The notes below the pieces were generated by a model. The model saw only the letters and a list, made by a program, of their open reading frames with translations, ran no database searches and was not told the DNA's origin. Shown here in pieces: positions 26,701 through 35,067 of a stretch of DNA of 64,000 bases (positions within the stretch are counted from its first letter, which is position 1; every line of letters starts with the position of its first letter). The stretch comes from Salinicola halophyticus (GTDB taxonomy: Bacteria > Pseudomonadota > Gammaproteobacteria > Pseudomonadales > Halomonadaceae): positions 53,475-117,474 of the forward strand of contig NZ_PZJN01000002.1 in the NCBI RefSeq assembly GCF_003206695.1. The letters run 5' to 3'. The position numbers and the translations under genes were made by a program.

Positions 26701-27692
26701 TGACGCTGTTCGAAGAACCGCTGCTGGAAACCACCCGCGCCATGACGCAGCGGATCTGGTCGGAAACCAGCTATCGAATGCAGGCGCTGCGTGACAATCC
26801 GGAGGCTGCCAAGAGCGAGTTCGACGGCCTGCTCAACCTGCGTGATCCGGGACTTTCGGCCAATCCGACCTTCGATGTCGACGAGGATATCGCCGCGCCA
26901 TACATTCAACGTGGCGTACGCCCGCGGGTGGCGATCCTGCGCGAGCAGGGCGTCAACGGTCACATGGAAATGGCCGCGGCCTTCGATCACGCTGGCTTCG
27001 AAGCGGTCGACGTCCACATGAGCGACATTCTTGCCGGTCGCGTCGGTCTGGAAGAAATGAAAGGGCTGGTCGGCTGCGGCGGCTTCTCCTATGGCGATGT
27101 GCTCGGCGCCGGCGGCGGCTGGGCCAAGTCGGCGCTCTACAACCCCCGCGCTCGCGATCAGTTCGCGGCCTTCTTTGCCCGCGAGGATACGTTTGGCTTG
27201 GGTGTCTGCAACGGCTGTCAGATGTTCTCGCAGCTGAAAGAGTTGATCCCCGGCGCCGAGCGCTGGCCGCGCTTCGTGCGCAACGGCTCGGAGCAGTTCG
27301 AGGCGCGGGTGTCGATGGTTCAGGTCGAGGAGAGCCCGTCGATCCTGCTGGCCGGCATGGCCGGCTCGACCCTGCCGATCGCCGTCGCCCATGGCGAAGG
27401 CCAGGCGCTGTTCGAGGACAGCGGTCACCTGCGCAGCATGCAGAACAGCGGCCAGATCGCGATGCGCTACATCGATAACGAGGGCCAGGTCACGAGCCGT
27501 TATCCAGCCAACCCCAACGGCTCGCCGGCCGGCATCACTGGCCTGACCACGCCCAACGGGCGCGTCACCATCATGATGCCGCACCCCGAACGCGTCGCCC
27601 GCGCGGTGACCAACTCCTGGCGCCCGTCGGAGTGGACGCAGGACGGCGCGTGGATGCGGATGTTCCGCAATGCCCGCGTGTGGGTTGATTGA
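23712..27692 (+). CDS. purL: Phosphoribosylformylglycinamidine synthase (single-chain)
   Basis: The 1326-residue enzyme makes FGAM from FGAR, ATP and glutamine in purine synthesis. Order: N-terminal domain, linker, two AIRS-like halves ([17 protein letters not shown] ATP motif; [11 protein letters not shown] in the second), then a glutaminase with Cys in GVCNGCQMF and His in PHPERVAR. Residues 70-90 contain a short in-frame duplication (GFQSHGFQN) and a Gly-rich run, which make it a little longer than usual. ATG 23712 is chosen for homology. GGAGG lies 11 nt ahead. A strong terminator follows. Confidence 0.96.
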   Translation: MLELQGAPALSAFRHAKLLADLRAVAPEVESVTAHYVHFVDVLSVDHQDELDEQPRQVLERLLDYGFQSHGFQNAEGQGGGGGGSDRDAPLEGHLFLVVPRIGTISPWSSKATDIAHNCGLEQIARIERGIAYRVTLKSAPGAEAYDAMVACLHDRMTETVLFDASDAAKLFSHHQPTPLATVDVKGGGRAALADANDELGLALADDEIDYLVDAFQALGRNPTDVELMMFAQANSEHCRHKIFNADWLIDGEPQTHSLFKMIKNTFEQSGDKVLSAYSDNAAVIEGPTAGRFFPSPQNQVYGATQEPIHILMKVETHNHPTAIAPHSGAATGAGGEIRDEGATGRGGKPKAGLTGFTVSNLRIPEFVQPWEAFDYGKPERIQSALDIMLEGPIGGAAFNNEFGRPNLNGFFRTFELDAVGADGIERRGYHKPVMLAGGYGNVRDGHVLKGEIPIGAKLIVMGGPAMLIGLGGGAASSMASGTSSENLDFASVQRDNPEIERRAQEVIDRCWALGDDNPIAFIHDVGAGGLSNALPELVKDGGRGGLFDLRAVPNAEPGMSPLEIWCNEAQERYVLAVTPEQLERFDALCTRERCPYAVVGEATEAHHLAVRDGHFEADPVDLPMSVLFGKPPKMQRSFDRHTLNLPGLGLDNLDLREALDRVLRLPAVASKSFLITIGDRSITGMVARDQMVGPWQVPVADCAVTTSSYDTHAGEAMAMGERPPVALIDPAASARLAVAEAITNLAAAPIAALSDIKLSANWMSAADHAGENQALYDAVHAVGMELCPALGIAVPVGKDSMSMRTAWQVGEGDRRDEKSITAPLTLNITGFAPVTDALRTLTPQLRLDQDESDLILIDLGRGQNRLGGSALAQVYGQVGNVCPDLDEAEDLAAFFSVIQGLNADGKLLAYHDRSDGGLIVTLLEMAFAGRGGLEIKLDWLTDDAVGAVDALFAEELGAVIQVNRQETEFVLAQLAAAGLETCGVIARPRYDDQIRVTLFEEPLLETTRAMTQRIWSETSYRMQALRDNPEAAKSEFDGLLNLRDPGLSANPTFDVDEDIAAPYIQRGVRPRVAILREQGVNGHMEMAAAFDHAGFEAVDVHMSDILAGRVGLEEMKGLVGCGGFSYGDVLGAGGGWAKSALYNPRARDQFAAFFAREDTFGLGVCNGCQMFSQLKELIPGAERWPRFVRNGSEQFEARVSMVQVEESPSILLAGMAGSTLPIAVAHGEGQALFEDSGHLRSMQNSGQIAMRYIDNEGQVTSRYPANPNGSPAGITGLTTPNGRVTIMMPHPERVARAVTNSWRPSEWTQDGAWMRMFRNARVWVD

Positions 27693-27729
27693 TGTGAGGG
27701 TCGACTGACACTAGAATCGGCGTCATGAA

Positions 27730-27780
27730 GAAAGCCGGCTTGCCCTGGGGTTCTGTACCCTGGGGCAGGCCGGTTTTTTT
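27730..27780 (+). terminator. Intrinsic terminator of purL
   Basis: An extended stem (AAGCCGGCTTGCCCTGGGG against CCCTGGGGCAGGCCGG) with a small loop is followed by seven or more Ts. Confidence 0.9.
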
Positions 27781-28117
27781 ATGGGTGGTTGGCCGGATGG
27801 TTGGTTCTATGTTGGTGAGGCTACGACTGATGGCACATTAACCGCCCTTGCGCGCGTTATTACGAGGGGCAGGCCCCTCGCGCTCCCCTTTTTGACGCCA
27901 CAGAACGATGAAGTCCCGAGCGTTTGAGCACCAAACTCGGGTCGGCGCCTAGGGACATCCTTGTCCCAACGCGCCTCGCGCGACATCCATGTCGCGCGCC
28001 CCGGTTTGTGTGCTCATCGCTCGGCATCGTTCTGAATAGGCGTCGTGGGGTGGCGGCCGTCACCTCAACGAATTTCCCAGATGGTTCACCGTCTTCAAGA
28101 AAAGGATGGCGAAACTC
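27781..28117. other. Non-coding region holding a nested inverted-repeat element
   Basis: Between the purL terminator and the convergent lyase gene there is no credible coding frame. The region is occupied by three hairpins enclosed by long imperfect inverted arms, annotated next. Confidence 0.6.
27863..28034. repeat. Nested inverted-repeat element with twin ACATCC hairpins
   Basis: Outer arms begin CAGAACGATG at 27901 and, on the other strand, at 28034. They continue as matching CCGAGCG, TGAGCAC and CAAAC blocks with small gaps. Inside are two hairpins, GGGACATCCTTGTCCC (27952-27967) and CGCGCGACA / TGTCGCGCG with loop TCCA (27977-27998). Both have ACA/TGT loop-closing pairs and TCC in the loop. 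A third hairpin CGAGGGGC/GCCCCTCG lies just to the left (27863-27880). It looks like a REP/MITE-type element or a structured RNA. Confidence 0.6.
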
Positions 28118-29641
28118 TCATTCATAGAGCGGCCAGTGCCGCGCACGTATCCGCTCCAGGCAGAGCCTGAGCTCGCCATCCAGCGCGCGGTCCTCGACCA
28201 CCGGGGCGAACTCTTCGCGCAGCGTTTCGACCATCTCGGCAAGCGGAACGGGAAGGGGATCACCCCGCAGATGGACGCCCTGCAGTCCGGCGAGCAGCGC
28301 GGCGGCGGCGACCTGTTCGGTGAGTTCGAGCACGCGGAGGGCATCGCGGGCGGCGATGGTGCCCATGCTGACCTTGTCCTGGTTGTGGCACTCGGTGGAG
28401 CGCGAGAAGACGCTAGCGGGCATGGTGCCCTTGAGCGCTTCGGCGGCCCAGGCGGAGGTGCCGATCTGGACGGCCTTGAAGCCGTGATTGATCATCGCGC
28501 GCTCGGCCGGCGCGCCGGAAAGATTGCTCGGCAGACCGTGGTTGTAGCGGGTGTCGACCAGCAGCGCCAGTTGGCGGTCGAGCAGGTCGGCGACGTTGGC
28601 GGTCAGTGTCTTGAGGCTGTCCATGGCGAAGGCGATATGGCCGCCGTAGAAGTGGCCGCCATGCATGACATCGCCCGCATCCGGGTCGATCAGGGGGTTG
28701 TCGTTGGCGCTGTTGAGCTCGATCTCGATGAAGCCGCGCAGCCAGCCGAGACTATCCGCCAGCACGCCCAGTACATGCGGCGCGCAGCGTAGCGAGTAGC
28801 GATCCTGCAGGCGCTGCTGCGGCGGCAGATTTTCCAGTTCCAGATCGGCTCTCAGCCACGCGGCGACACGGGATTGACCGGGGTGTGGCTTGGCCTCGAA
28901 TAGCCGCGCCTCGAAATGATTGGGGTTGCCACGCAGGGCGGTGACGTTGAGTGCGGTGATGCGGGTGGCGAGCTTCAAAAGATACTCGGCGCGACCGAAT
29001 GCCTGGCAGGCCAGCGCGGTCATCACCGCGGTGCCGTTCATCAATGCCAGCGCTTCCTTGGGCCGTAACGTCAGCGGTTCCCAGCCCAGCTCGGCATGCG
29101 CTTCGGCTGCGGTTCGTACTTCGTCGCGCCAGATCACCTCCCGTTCACCGCACAGCATCGCCGCCACGTAGGAGAGAGGTGTCAGGTCACCGCTGGCGCC
29201 GACCGAGCCTTCTTCGGGAATTCTGGGCAGCAAATCTTCCCGCAGGCAGGCGTGAAGGCGCTCGAGCAGCGCGAAGCGCACGCCGGAGACGCCCTGACAC
29301 AGCGATTGCAACCGCGCAGCGAGCACGGCGCGGGCCGCTTCGGGTTCGAGAAAGCGACCCAGCCCGCAGCCGTGGAACGTGTAGAGCTGACGCGGCAGCG
29401 CCTCGACCTGGGAGAGCGGAATCGTGGTGACGCAGGAGTCGCCGTAGCCGGTGGTGATGCCATAGATCTGCCCCTCGCGGTCCAGCAGGCCGTCGACCAC
29501 CGCCGCACCCCGATCGATCCGTGCGCGCCATTGCGGGTCGGTATCCAGTGTCGGTTCGGCGCGGCGTTCGGCCAGCGCGATGACGGATTCTATGGATAGC
29601 GGCGTGGGGCCGAAGGTGACAGGCGGGGTGTTCGGGGGCAT
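28118..29641 (-). CDS. Aromatic amino acid ammonia-lyase (HutH/PAL family), substrate uncertain
   Basis: This 507-residue MIO enzyme deaminates an aromatic amino acid to an enoic acid. The Ala-Ser-Gly that forms the MIO group is at 149-151 (SVGASGDLTPLSY), and the catalytic Tyr60 is in YGITTGYG. The selectivity pair is Phe89-His90 (YTFHGCG) rather than Ser-His of histidine lyases or Phe/His-Leu of phenylalanine/tyrosine lyases. ECHNQDKVSMG resembles the PAL/TAL HNQD motif more than the HutH NQEDHVSM motif. No hutU/hutI genes are linked. It is best called an aromatic lyase of unsettled specificity. Confidence 0.85.
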   Translation of the reverse strand: MPPNTPPVTFGPTPLSIESVIALAERRAEPTLDTDPQWRARIDRGAAVVDGLLDREGQIYGITTGYGDSCVTTIPLSQVEALPRQLYTFHGCGLGRFLEPEAARAVLAARLQSLCQGVSGVRFALLERLHACLREDLLPRIPEEGSVGASGDLTPLSYVAAMLCGEREVIWRDEVRTAAEAHAELGWEPLTLRPKEALALMNGTAVMTALACQAFGRAEYLLKLATRITALNVTALRGNPNHFEARLFEAKPHPGQSRVAAWLRADLELENLPPQQRLQDRYSLRCAPHVLGVLADSLGWLRGFIEIELNSANDNPLIDPDAGDVMHGGHFYGGHIAFAMDSLKTLTANVADLLDRQLALLVDTRYNHGLPSNLSGAPAERAMINHGFKAVQIGTSAWAAEALKGTMPASVFSRSTECHNQDKVSMGTIAARDALRVLELTEQVAAAALLAGLQGVHLRGDPLPVPLAEMVETLREEFAPVVEDRALDGELRLCLERIRARHWPLYE

Positions 29642-29737
29642 GCAACGGCGTCCGGTTGGGTTCGGGAAACGCCGAGTGTAGCCGCGGGCGATACCACGCG
29701 GCCAGCGGAGGCGGCCAGGCGCCTCTTCTCGATGGGC

Positions 29738-30052
29738 TTATTCGGGGCGGGTGGCGGTATAGAAGAAACGGACAGAGGGTTCTCCGTCGATCAGCGGCGC
29801 GGTGCCTTCCTTGAACGGCCGGTAGTGCGGCATCTGCATGTGATGCTCGAAGGCAGCTCGATCACGATAGACTTCGTGAAGCACGACGATGTCTTCGCTA
29901 CCTTCCGGCGTCAGCACGTCGAACGCCAGACAGCCTTCCTCGTTGCTCAGCGATTCACTGGCGTCGTTGTGCGCCAGCGCGAGGAAGGCCGGCACATGGC
30001 CCGGCTTGATCTGAAATTCGGCAATGACCACGAAGTGAGTGGAATCGGCCAT
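29738..30052 (-). CDS. Antibiotic-biosynthesis-monooxygenase (ABM) fold quinol monooxygenase-like protein
   Basis: The 104-residue protein forms one ferredoxin-like ABM domain: FVVIAEFQIKPGHVPAFLALAHNDASESLSNEEGCLAFDV, then DIVVLHEVYRDRAAFEHHMQMPHY. Relatives such as YgiN oxidise quinols without a cofactor, while others act in small-molecule detoxification. AAGGAG lies 6-7 nt before ATG 30052. The frame stays open upstream only because of the 15-bp repeat array there; that part has no homology. Confidence 0.85.
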   Translation of the reverse strand: MADSTHFVVIAEFQIKPGHVPAFLALAHNDASESLSNEEGCLAFDVLTPEGSEDIVVLHEVYRDRAAFEHHMQMPHYRPFKEGTAPLIDGEPSVRFFYTATRPE

Positions 30053-30139
30053 GATGATCTCCTTATCGGGGGTAAGAAAGGGGTCGCTTCGAGCGACTGA
30101 CGATATCGATGCCGCCAGGCCGCTTTCCCTGCTATCAGC

Positions 30140-30214
30140 GTACTTGCGACTGGGGTACTTGCGATCAGCGTACTTATGATCAGTGTACTTGCGATCAGCG
30201 TACTTATGATCAGT
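30140..30214. repeat. 15-bp tandem repeat, 5 copies, with a 30-bp higher-order unit
   Basis: Units alternate between GTACTTGCGATCAGC-type and GTACTTATGATCAGT-type, so the right part is two perfect 30-bp doublets. Partial copies flank both ends. The last copy contains the stop codon of the YbjN-like gene on the minus strand. Confidence 0.95.
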
Positions 30215-30641
30215 GTACACGCGGCGCCTCGCCCATGCCGAGACGTTCCTGGAATTCGGCAACGGCGCTCTTGAGGAGTTCCAGCAGCCCGGGGATCAGC
30301 GCCACGCCCTGATCCGGCCCCTCGACGAACTGCTCCACGCTGACGTGCACGGCTTCGTTGTGCACCACCAGCTTGGCGGCTTTCAGCGTGTTCATCACAT
30401 CGTTGGCGGTTTCCAGCAGCAGCAGGCGGTTGGCGGCATCAGCGGCCTGCCACACGCCGGGCAGCATCAACTGAAAGAAAGCCGGCTCGTCGGTGGCGAC
30501 GACCAGCACGAACTCGAGGTGATCCTGGCGAATGCGCGCGGCCTGGGCATCCATCGCCTCGATGTCGATCTCCATGGCGCGCAACTGTTCGATGTATTGC
30601 TCGAGCGGGCTGGGGGAGTCTGATGGGGTGTTGGGCTGCAT
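30210..30641 (-). CDS. YbjN-like protein of unknown function
   Basis: The 143-residue soluble protein lacks a signal peptide. The central alpha/beta block FVLVVATDEPAFFQLMLPGVW and the following LLETANDVMNTLKAAKLVVHNEAVHVSVEQFVEG resemble the YbjN/CesT-like sensory-regulator fold, but the match is by pattern only. CGGAG lies 8 nt before ATG 30641. An upstream ATG at 30665 would add eight residues. Its stop codon is inside a 15-bp tandem array. Confidence 0.55.
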   Translation of the reverse strand: MQPNTPSDSPSPLEQYIEQLRAMEIDIEAMDAQAARIRQDHLEFVLVVATDEPAFFQLMLPGVWQAADAANRLLLLETANDVMNTLKAAKLVVHNEAVHVSVEQFVEGPDQGVALIPGLLELLKSAVAEFQERLGMGEAPRVH

Positions 30642-30726
30642 GAAGGCACTCCGGACAGGAATCATGACGAAGACGCGGTGGCGCCGATGACCTTCATTGT
30701 AAGGCAGGGCGTCCCGGCGGTCAGGT

Positions 30727-31485
30727 TTACGCTGTCGGATTCAGTACGGTGGCACCCAACGCCTTGAACCTGTCGATACGCGCATCGGTGGCGTCGGTAA
30801 TCAGCGTCCAGTGCGGAGGGAAGGCGGTCCAGTGCTGCTGGCTGGCCCGGCCCAGCTTGGTGGCGTCCGCCATGATGTAGACTTCGGCGGCGCGGGCGAT
30901 CATCGCCTCCTTGAGCCACGCCTGTTCCGGGCTTGCTTCGCACAGCCCCAGTTCGGTGACGCCATCGGCGCTGAGGAACAGCCGGTCCACCGTCAGCCGG
31001 GCCAGCGCCGCATGCGCCAGGGGGCCGTAGACGGTCATGCTGGAGGCGCGCAGATCGCCGCCGAGCACGGTCGTGTGGCCCTCCGGCAGCTGCGTGAGAC
31101 AAGGCAGCGCCGCCATGTTGTTGGTCACCACGTGGAGGCCGCGACGCTCGTTGAGGCGGGCCGCCAGCGCGGCGGTAGTGGTGCCGCCGTCCAGCAGCAC
31201 GGTGTCGTTGTCTTCGACACAGCTCAGCGCGCAATCGGCCAGCCGGGCCTTGACGTCACCCTGACGCGTACGCCGCTGCTCCAGGGTCAGCTCGGGTTCG
31301 CGATGGCCGATATGGGCCGCGGCGCCCCCGTAGGTGCGAACCAGCAGGCCCTGATCCGACAGCGCGCCGAGGTCGCGCCGTGCGGTTGCCTCGGAGATGG
31401 TGAAATGCTGGCAGAGCGCCTCGATGCTGGTGATGCCCGAGAGCACCGCATCCAGCATCGCCTGGCGACGTTTGGCGACTTTCAT
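30727..31485 (-). CDS. DeoR/GlpR-family transcriptional regulator
   Basis: The 252-residue protein has an N-terminal helix-turn-helix (SIEALCQHFTISEATARRDLGALSDQGLLVRTYGGA) and a C-terminal sugar-phosphate-sensing DeoR domain (DTVLLDGGTTTAALAARL, VVTNNMAALPCL, DRLFLSADGV). DeoR regulators usually repress sugar or sugar-acid operons until a phosphorylated intermediate binds. AAGGAA lies 6 nt before ATG 31485. It is the last gene of the kinase-PdxA2 operon (25-bp gap), so autoregulation of this operon and of the kdgT-lar operon is a reasonable inference. Confidence 0.9.
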   Translation of the reverse strand: MKVAKRRQAMLDAVLSGITSIEALCQHFTISEATARRDLGALSDQGLLVRTYGGAAAHIGHREPELTLEQRRTRQGDVKARLADCALSCVEDNDTVLLDGGTTTAALAARLNERRGLHVVTNNMAALPCLTQLPEGHTTVLGGDLRASSMTVYGPLAHAALARLTVDRLFLSADGVTELGLCEASPEQAWLKEAMIARAAEVYIMADATKLGRASQQHWTAFPPHWTLITDATDARIDRFKALGATVLNPTA

Positions 31486-31510
31486 GGTGATTCCTTGGGG
31501 CCGACCGATC

Positions 31511-32416
31511 TCATTTTCCGAGTGACGTATGGTAACGCGCCGCCACGATATCGGAGAGCTCGGGCACGTATTTTTCGCCGTCGCCCTGGGATTCAGCGCT
31601 GGCGTAGAGATCGCGAACGGCCTTGGCGACACCGGCATCGACGTTCATCGCCTCGGCCAGCGACGCGAGGTAGCGGGTGTCCTTGTGAGCGTTGGCCAGG
31701 GTGAAACGATGGGCATTGCGATCGCGCTCGAGCACGTACTGAAAGAAGGTCTGATAGAAGCCGCTGTCCATGCGCGAGCCGCGAATGACGCTGTCGAAAG
31801 TCTGCGGCGTGATGCCGGCCTTGGCGCCGATGGTCAACGCTTCGGCGAAGATCGCCCCGTAGCCCATGGCGAGGAAGTTGTTGAGCAGCTTCATGGTATG
31901 GCCGGCGCCGACCGGGCCCACATGCATGATCCTGGCAGCCCAGGTCTCCATCACCGGGCGCACGCGCTCGAGAGTGGCGTCGTCGGCACCCACGATCGCC
32001 TGCAGTTCACCGGTCTCGGCCTGGGCCGGCGTACCGCCCAGCGGCGCGTCGATCAGCGTGATCCCGTCCTCGCTCAGCGAGGCGGCCAGTTCGCGGGTCA
32101 GCGTGGGTTCGGAGGTCGAGCAGTCGACGATCACCAGGCCTTCGCGGCCGGCGTTTCTGGCCCCGGCCCGGATCCCTTCATCGCCGTCGATCAGCGCCTT
32201 GACCTGCGGCGCGCCGGTCACGCAGAGAAAGACGATATCGCACTCGGCTCCCAGCGCTGCGGCATTGCTGGCCTCTTCGGCGCCCCGGGCAACCAGATCG
32301 TCGATGGGTTGGCGGTTGCGATGGGCCAGTACCTTGAGCGGATGGCCCGCCTTTAGAATGTTGGCGGCCATACCGGCCCCCATGAATCCCAGTCCTGCAA
32401 AACCGATGGTGGGCAT
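31511..32416 (-). CDS. Beta-hydroxyacid dehydrogenase, L-threonate dehydrogenase (LtnD)-like
   Basis: The 301-residue NAD(P)-dependent enzyme belongs to the 3-hydroxyisobutyrate/tartronate-semialdehyde reductase family. It has the Rossmann start IGFAGLGFMGAGMAANILKAGH, the substrate signature DAPLGGTPAQAETGEL and catalytic Lys in GAGHTMKLLNNF. GAGGAG lies a few bases before ATG 32416. Linkage to a DUF1537 kinase and PdxA2 suggests oxidation of a four-carbon acid such as L-threonate or D-erythronate. The isomerase (OtnI) and decarboxylase (OtnC) of the classical pathway are not here. The substrate is inferred. Confidence 0.85.
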   Translation of the reverse strand: MPTIGFAGLGFMGAGMAANILKAGHPLKVLAHRNRQPIDDLVARGAEEASNAAALGAECDIVFLCVTGAPQVKALIDGDEGIRAGARNAGREGLVIVDCSTSEPTLTRELAASLSEDGITLIDAPLGGTPAQAETGELQAIVGADDATLERVRPVMETWAARIMHVGPVGAGHTMKLLNNFLAMGYGAIFAEALTIGAKAGITPQTFDSVIRGSRMDSGFYQTFFQYVLERDRNAHRFTLANAHKDTRYLASLAEAMNVDAGVAKAVRDLYASAESQGDGEKYVPELSDIVAARYHTSLGK

Positions 32417-32467
32417 CTCTCTCTCCTCAGCGGTGACAGTCATGAATGCGATGAAGGGTGTCAGCGA

Positions 32468-34807
32468 TCATGCCGATCGAGCGGTCTGGCGGCTGGCCAG
32501 CTCGACCGCCTGGCGCAGCGCCTCGATCAGACTGCGATCGTCGGCGATGCCTTTGCCGGCAATATCGAAGGCGGTACCGTGGTCGACCGAGGTGCGCACC
32601 ACCGGCAGACCGACGGTGACGTTGACGCCCGCTTCGAGCCCCATCACCTTGACCGGGCCGTGGCCCTGGTCGTGATACATCGCCACCACGCAGTCGAAAT
32701 CGCCACGACCGGCACGGAAGAACAGCGTATCGGCGGGCAGCGGCCCCTCGACGTTCCAGCCCCGCTGGCGGAGCGCCTCGATCGCCGGCACGATCTTCTC
32801 CTCCTCCTCACCATAGCCGAACAATCCGTTCTCGCCGGCATGAGGGTTGATGCCGCAAACGGCGATGCGGGGATCGGTCTGCCCGGCGCGGGCCAGCGTT
32901 TCGTGGGCGCGCTCGATGGTACGGGTGACCAGTCCCGGCTCGATCCGGGCGATGGCGTCGATGATGCCCATATGGGTGGTGACGTGGATCACCTTCATCT
33001 TGGGTGTCACCAGCATCATCGAGACTTCCTCGGTGCCAGTGAGATGCGCCAGCAGTTCGGTGTGGCCCGGGAACAGGTGGCCGCCGGCATGCAGCGCTTC
33101 CTTGTTGAGCGGTGCGGTACAGATCGCATCGAGCTCGCCAGCTTCGATCAGTTCCACGGTCTTGGCGATGTACTGATAGGCGGCATCGCCGGCGATCGGC
33201 GAGACCTTGCCCCAGGGCAGATCGGCGGGAATCAGGCCGAGGTCGATGCACTCGAGCGTGCCGCGCTCGAATCGCGCCTGGGCGGGCGCGTCGACGACAT
33301 GCAGCTCGAGGGGCGAACCGACGATCTCCATTGCCTGACGCAGGCGACCGGCGTCGCCGATGACCAGCGGCCGGCAGGTGTCGTGGACGGCGTCCTGGGC
33401 GAGCGCCTTGACGATGATTTCCGGGCCGACGCCGGCGGCGTCTCCCATGGTGATACCGATGATGGGGCGATCGCTCATGTTCGTATCCTCTGCTGAGTCT
33501 TGAAAGTGGGTGACGGATTCACTGTGGGTGGCGACTGTCCCGTGGGTAGCGGATCCCGCGTCGTGCCAGACCCGCTGGAAGGCTTCGGCATCGCCGAAGC
33601 CGCCGGCCTTGGTGATCACCTCCAGGGGCCGCTCGCCATGGCGGGTCACCAGCCGGGCCATGCCGGTATCGGGGGCGTCGATCAGCGTCAACCGGGTGAT
33701 ATCCGCGGCCATCAATATGGCCCGTGCGGTGGCGCCCCCCGTGGCGATCAGCCGATCGACCGCGGCCAGATGCGGGGCGAGCATCACGCCGAGTTCGGCG
33801 CTGAGACGCGGTCCATCCGCGGCGTTGCGATCCTCGTTCTGGGCCAGACGAACCATGACGTCGTTGCCCGTCTGCAGCGTCTCCCCGATACGGTGAGAGA
33901 GACGCTGGGGGATCGACGCCAGCGCGGGCGACGACGAGGTCTCTTCCGTCTCGCCGAACAGCTCGGCCGGGGTGATCTCCACGACTGCGAGGTCGGGGTT
34001 GGCGGCCACCAGCGCGTCGGCCTGAACGTGCGAGATACCGCTCATGCTGCCGATCACGATCAACGTCGGGCGTCGACGCGGGGCGCGGGCGGAAGGGGTC
34101 TCGGCCGTCGAAGCGGTAAGACCCAGCGCATCCGGCAGCACCAGGCCCAGCCCGGCCGAACCGACCCAGAACACGCCGTCGAGCGTCGCGGATAGCGCTG
34201 CCAGCCGACGCAGGTCGGCATCCGTCAGGGCGTCGCAGATCACGGCCTCGACACCTTCCTGCTGATACTGCCGCAGCATGTTCGAGACCACCGAATCCGT
34301 TTCATAGAGCGTTGCCAGGTCGAGGTGACGCGTGGTCAGCGCCGCGCCTTCCAGCATCTCGACCAGATCGGCGCGGCCGCGGATGCCTTCGTTGGTCCAG
34401 ACCTCGGTCTCCTCGACCGGGCGTTCGTGTAGCCACTGGCGGCCGGCCCGGGTGGTGCGTCCGGTGGCCGGGTAAGCCGGGGCGACGATAGCCATGCCGG
34501 CGCTTGGCACCAGACTCGCGATCTCGGCGGCGACATTGCCGCGCAGGGTCGAATCGATCTTCTTGAACAGATAGCGATAGCGCCCCTGCCACTGATTCAG
34601 GCAGTCGCGATGCCGCTCTACCGCCTGCTGTGGGGAGCAGGCTCGCGAGTCGAGATCGATGGCGACGGCATTGGCGCTGGCACTGACCCTTCCCGAAGCG
34701 GAGAGCATGACTTGCGTCGAGAGCCCTTGTCGGGTGCAGCCAATCGCCGAATCGGCGGTGCCGGTCAGATCGTCGGCCAGAATGAGCAGGGATGTCTGAT
34801 CGGCCAT
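32468..34807 (-). CDS. Fused four-carbon acid-sugar kinase (DUF1537) and PdxA2 dehydrogenase
   Basis: This single frame is about 779 residues from ATG 34807. The first 415 residues are a DUF1537 kinase (LLILADDLTGTADSAIG; KKIDSTLRGN; late VITKAGGFGD). A 25-residue Thr/His/Ser linker follows. The last 336 residues are a full PdxA family protein (IIGITMGDAAGVGPEII; NPHAGENGLFGYGEEE; MYHDQGHGPVKVMG). In known D-threonate catabolism the kinase makes D-threonate 4-phosphate, and PdxA2 oxidises and decarboxylates it to DHAP. An ATG at 34849 is an alternative start. The internal pdxA2 start keeps its own Shine-Dalgarno. The operon continues with the dehydrogenase and DeoR genes. Confidence 0.88.
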   Translation of the reverse strand: MADQTSLLILADDLTGTADSAIGCTRQGLSTQVMLSASGRVSASANAVAIDLDSRACSPQQAVERHRDCLNQWQGRYRYLFKKIDSTLRGNVAAEIASLVPSAGMAIVAPAYPATGRTTRAGRQWLHERPVEETEVWTNEGIRGRADLVEMLEGAALTTRHLDLATLYETDSVVSNMLRQYQQEGVEAVICDALTDADLRRLAALSATLDGVFWVGSAGLGLVLPDALGLTASTAETPSARAPRRRPTLIVIGSMSGISHVQADALVAANPDLAVVEITPAELFGETEETSSSPALASIPQRLSHRIGETLQTGNDVMVRLAQNEDRNAADGPRLSAELGVMLAPHLAAVDRLIATGGATARAILMAADITRLTLIDAPDTGMARLVTRHGERPLEVITKAGGFGDAEAFQRVWHDAGSATHGTVATHSESVTHFQDSAEDTNMSDRPIIGITMGDAAGVGPEIIVKALAQDAVHDTCRPLVIGDAGRLRQAMEIVGSPLELHVVDAPAQARFERGTLECIDLGLIPADLPWGKVSPIAGDAAYQYIAKTVELIEAGELDAICTAPLNKEALHAGGHLFPGHTELLAHLTGTEEVSMMLVTPKMKVIHVTTHMGIIDAIARIEPGLVTRTIERAHETLARAGQTDPRIAVCGINPHAGENGLFGYGEEEEKIVPAIEALRQRGWNVEGPLPADTLFFRAGRGDFDCVVAMYHDQGHGPVKVMGLEAGVNVTVGLPVVRTSVDHGTAFDIAGKGIADDRSLIEALRQAVELASRQTARSA
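33476..33491 (-). promoter_or_regulatory. Internal ribosome binding site and ATG of the PdxA2 part
   Basis: AGAGGA followed 7 nt later by ATG (33478) lies in frame inside the fused gene. It would give a complete 336-residue PdxA2, so both fused and free PdxA2 may be made. Confidence 0.55.
33506..33559. repeat. 18-bp in-frame tandem repeat, 3 copies, in the kinase-PdxA2 linker
   Basis: On the coding strand each degenerate copy ends in RYCACCCAC-like sequence (CTACCCAC, CCACCCAC, TCACCCAC). They encode successive -ATH, -ATH and -VTH endings. The array lies exactly between the end of the kinase domain and the PdxA2 start. Confidence 0.7.
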
Positions 34808-34854
34808 CGAGGGCGGATCGGACGGGTACGAAGCAGGCGCTATCGTCATGGTTA

Positions 34855-34901
34855 TGATTGAACCGATTAAATATTTCCGTATAAATTGATCGATTCGATC
34901 A
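34855..34901. promoter_or_regulatory. Paired palindromic operator upstream of the kinase-PdxA2 operon
   Basis: The 15-bp palindrome TGATCGATTCGATCA (34887-34901) is accompanied by the degenerate copy TGATTGAACCGATTA (34855-34869), 32 bp away start to start. The surrounding DNA is AT-rich and should contain the promoter. The perfect copy is the reverse complement of the one upstream of kdgT. Confidence 0.7.
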
Positions 34902-34991
34902 TAAATGGCAAGTCGACGAAGGTGGAACACGACCCGCCATGAGCCTGAACACGCGTGGTCACCAACCGGAAAACGAGGCCAAATTCAGTTC

Positions 34992-35027
34992 CACTGACTC
35001 AGACAGTGACTCGGTCAGTGAGTCAGA
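34992..35027. repeat. 12-bp tandem repeat, 3 copies, also able to fold as a hairpin
   Basis: Units CACTGACTCAGA, CAGTGACTCGGT and CAGTGAGTCAGA lie 41 bp after the larC stop codon. CTGACTCA and TGAGTCAG can pair, so it may also act as the larC transcript end. Confidence 0.65.
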
Positions 35028-35067
35028 AAGTGTTTGGGCTGTTGATTCGGCCCGCGATTCGTCCAGG

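Noticed and set aside
25833..27584. Long open frame opposite purL
   Set aside because: The plus strand encodes clear PurL motifs to its end. The reverse frame has only composition-driven sequence.
28118..29641. Histidine utilisation gene hutH in a hut operon
   Set aside because: No hutU, hutI, hutG or hutC nearby, and active-site residues do not match standard HutH.
30140..30214. CRISPR-like array
   Set aside because: Units are directly adjacent with no unique spacers. The same is true of all other arrays here, and no cas genes are present.
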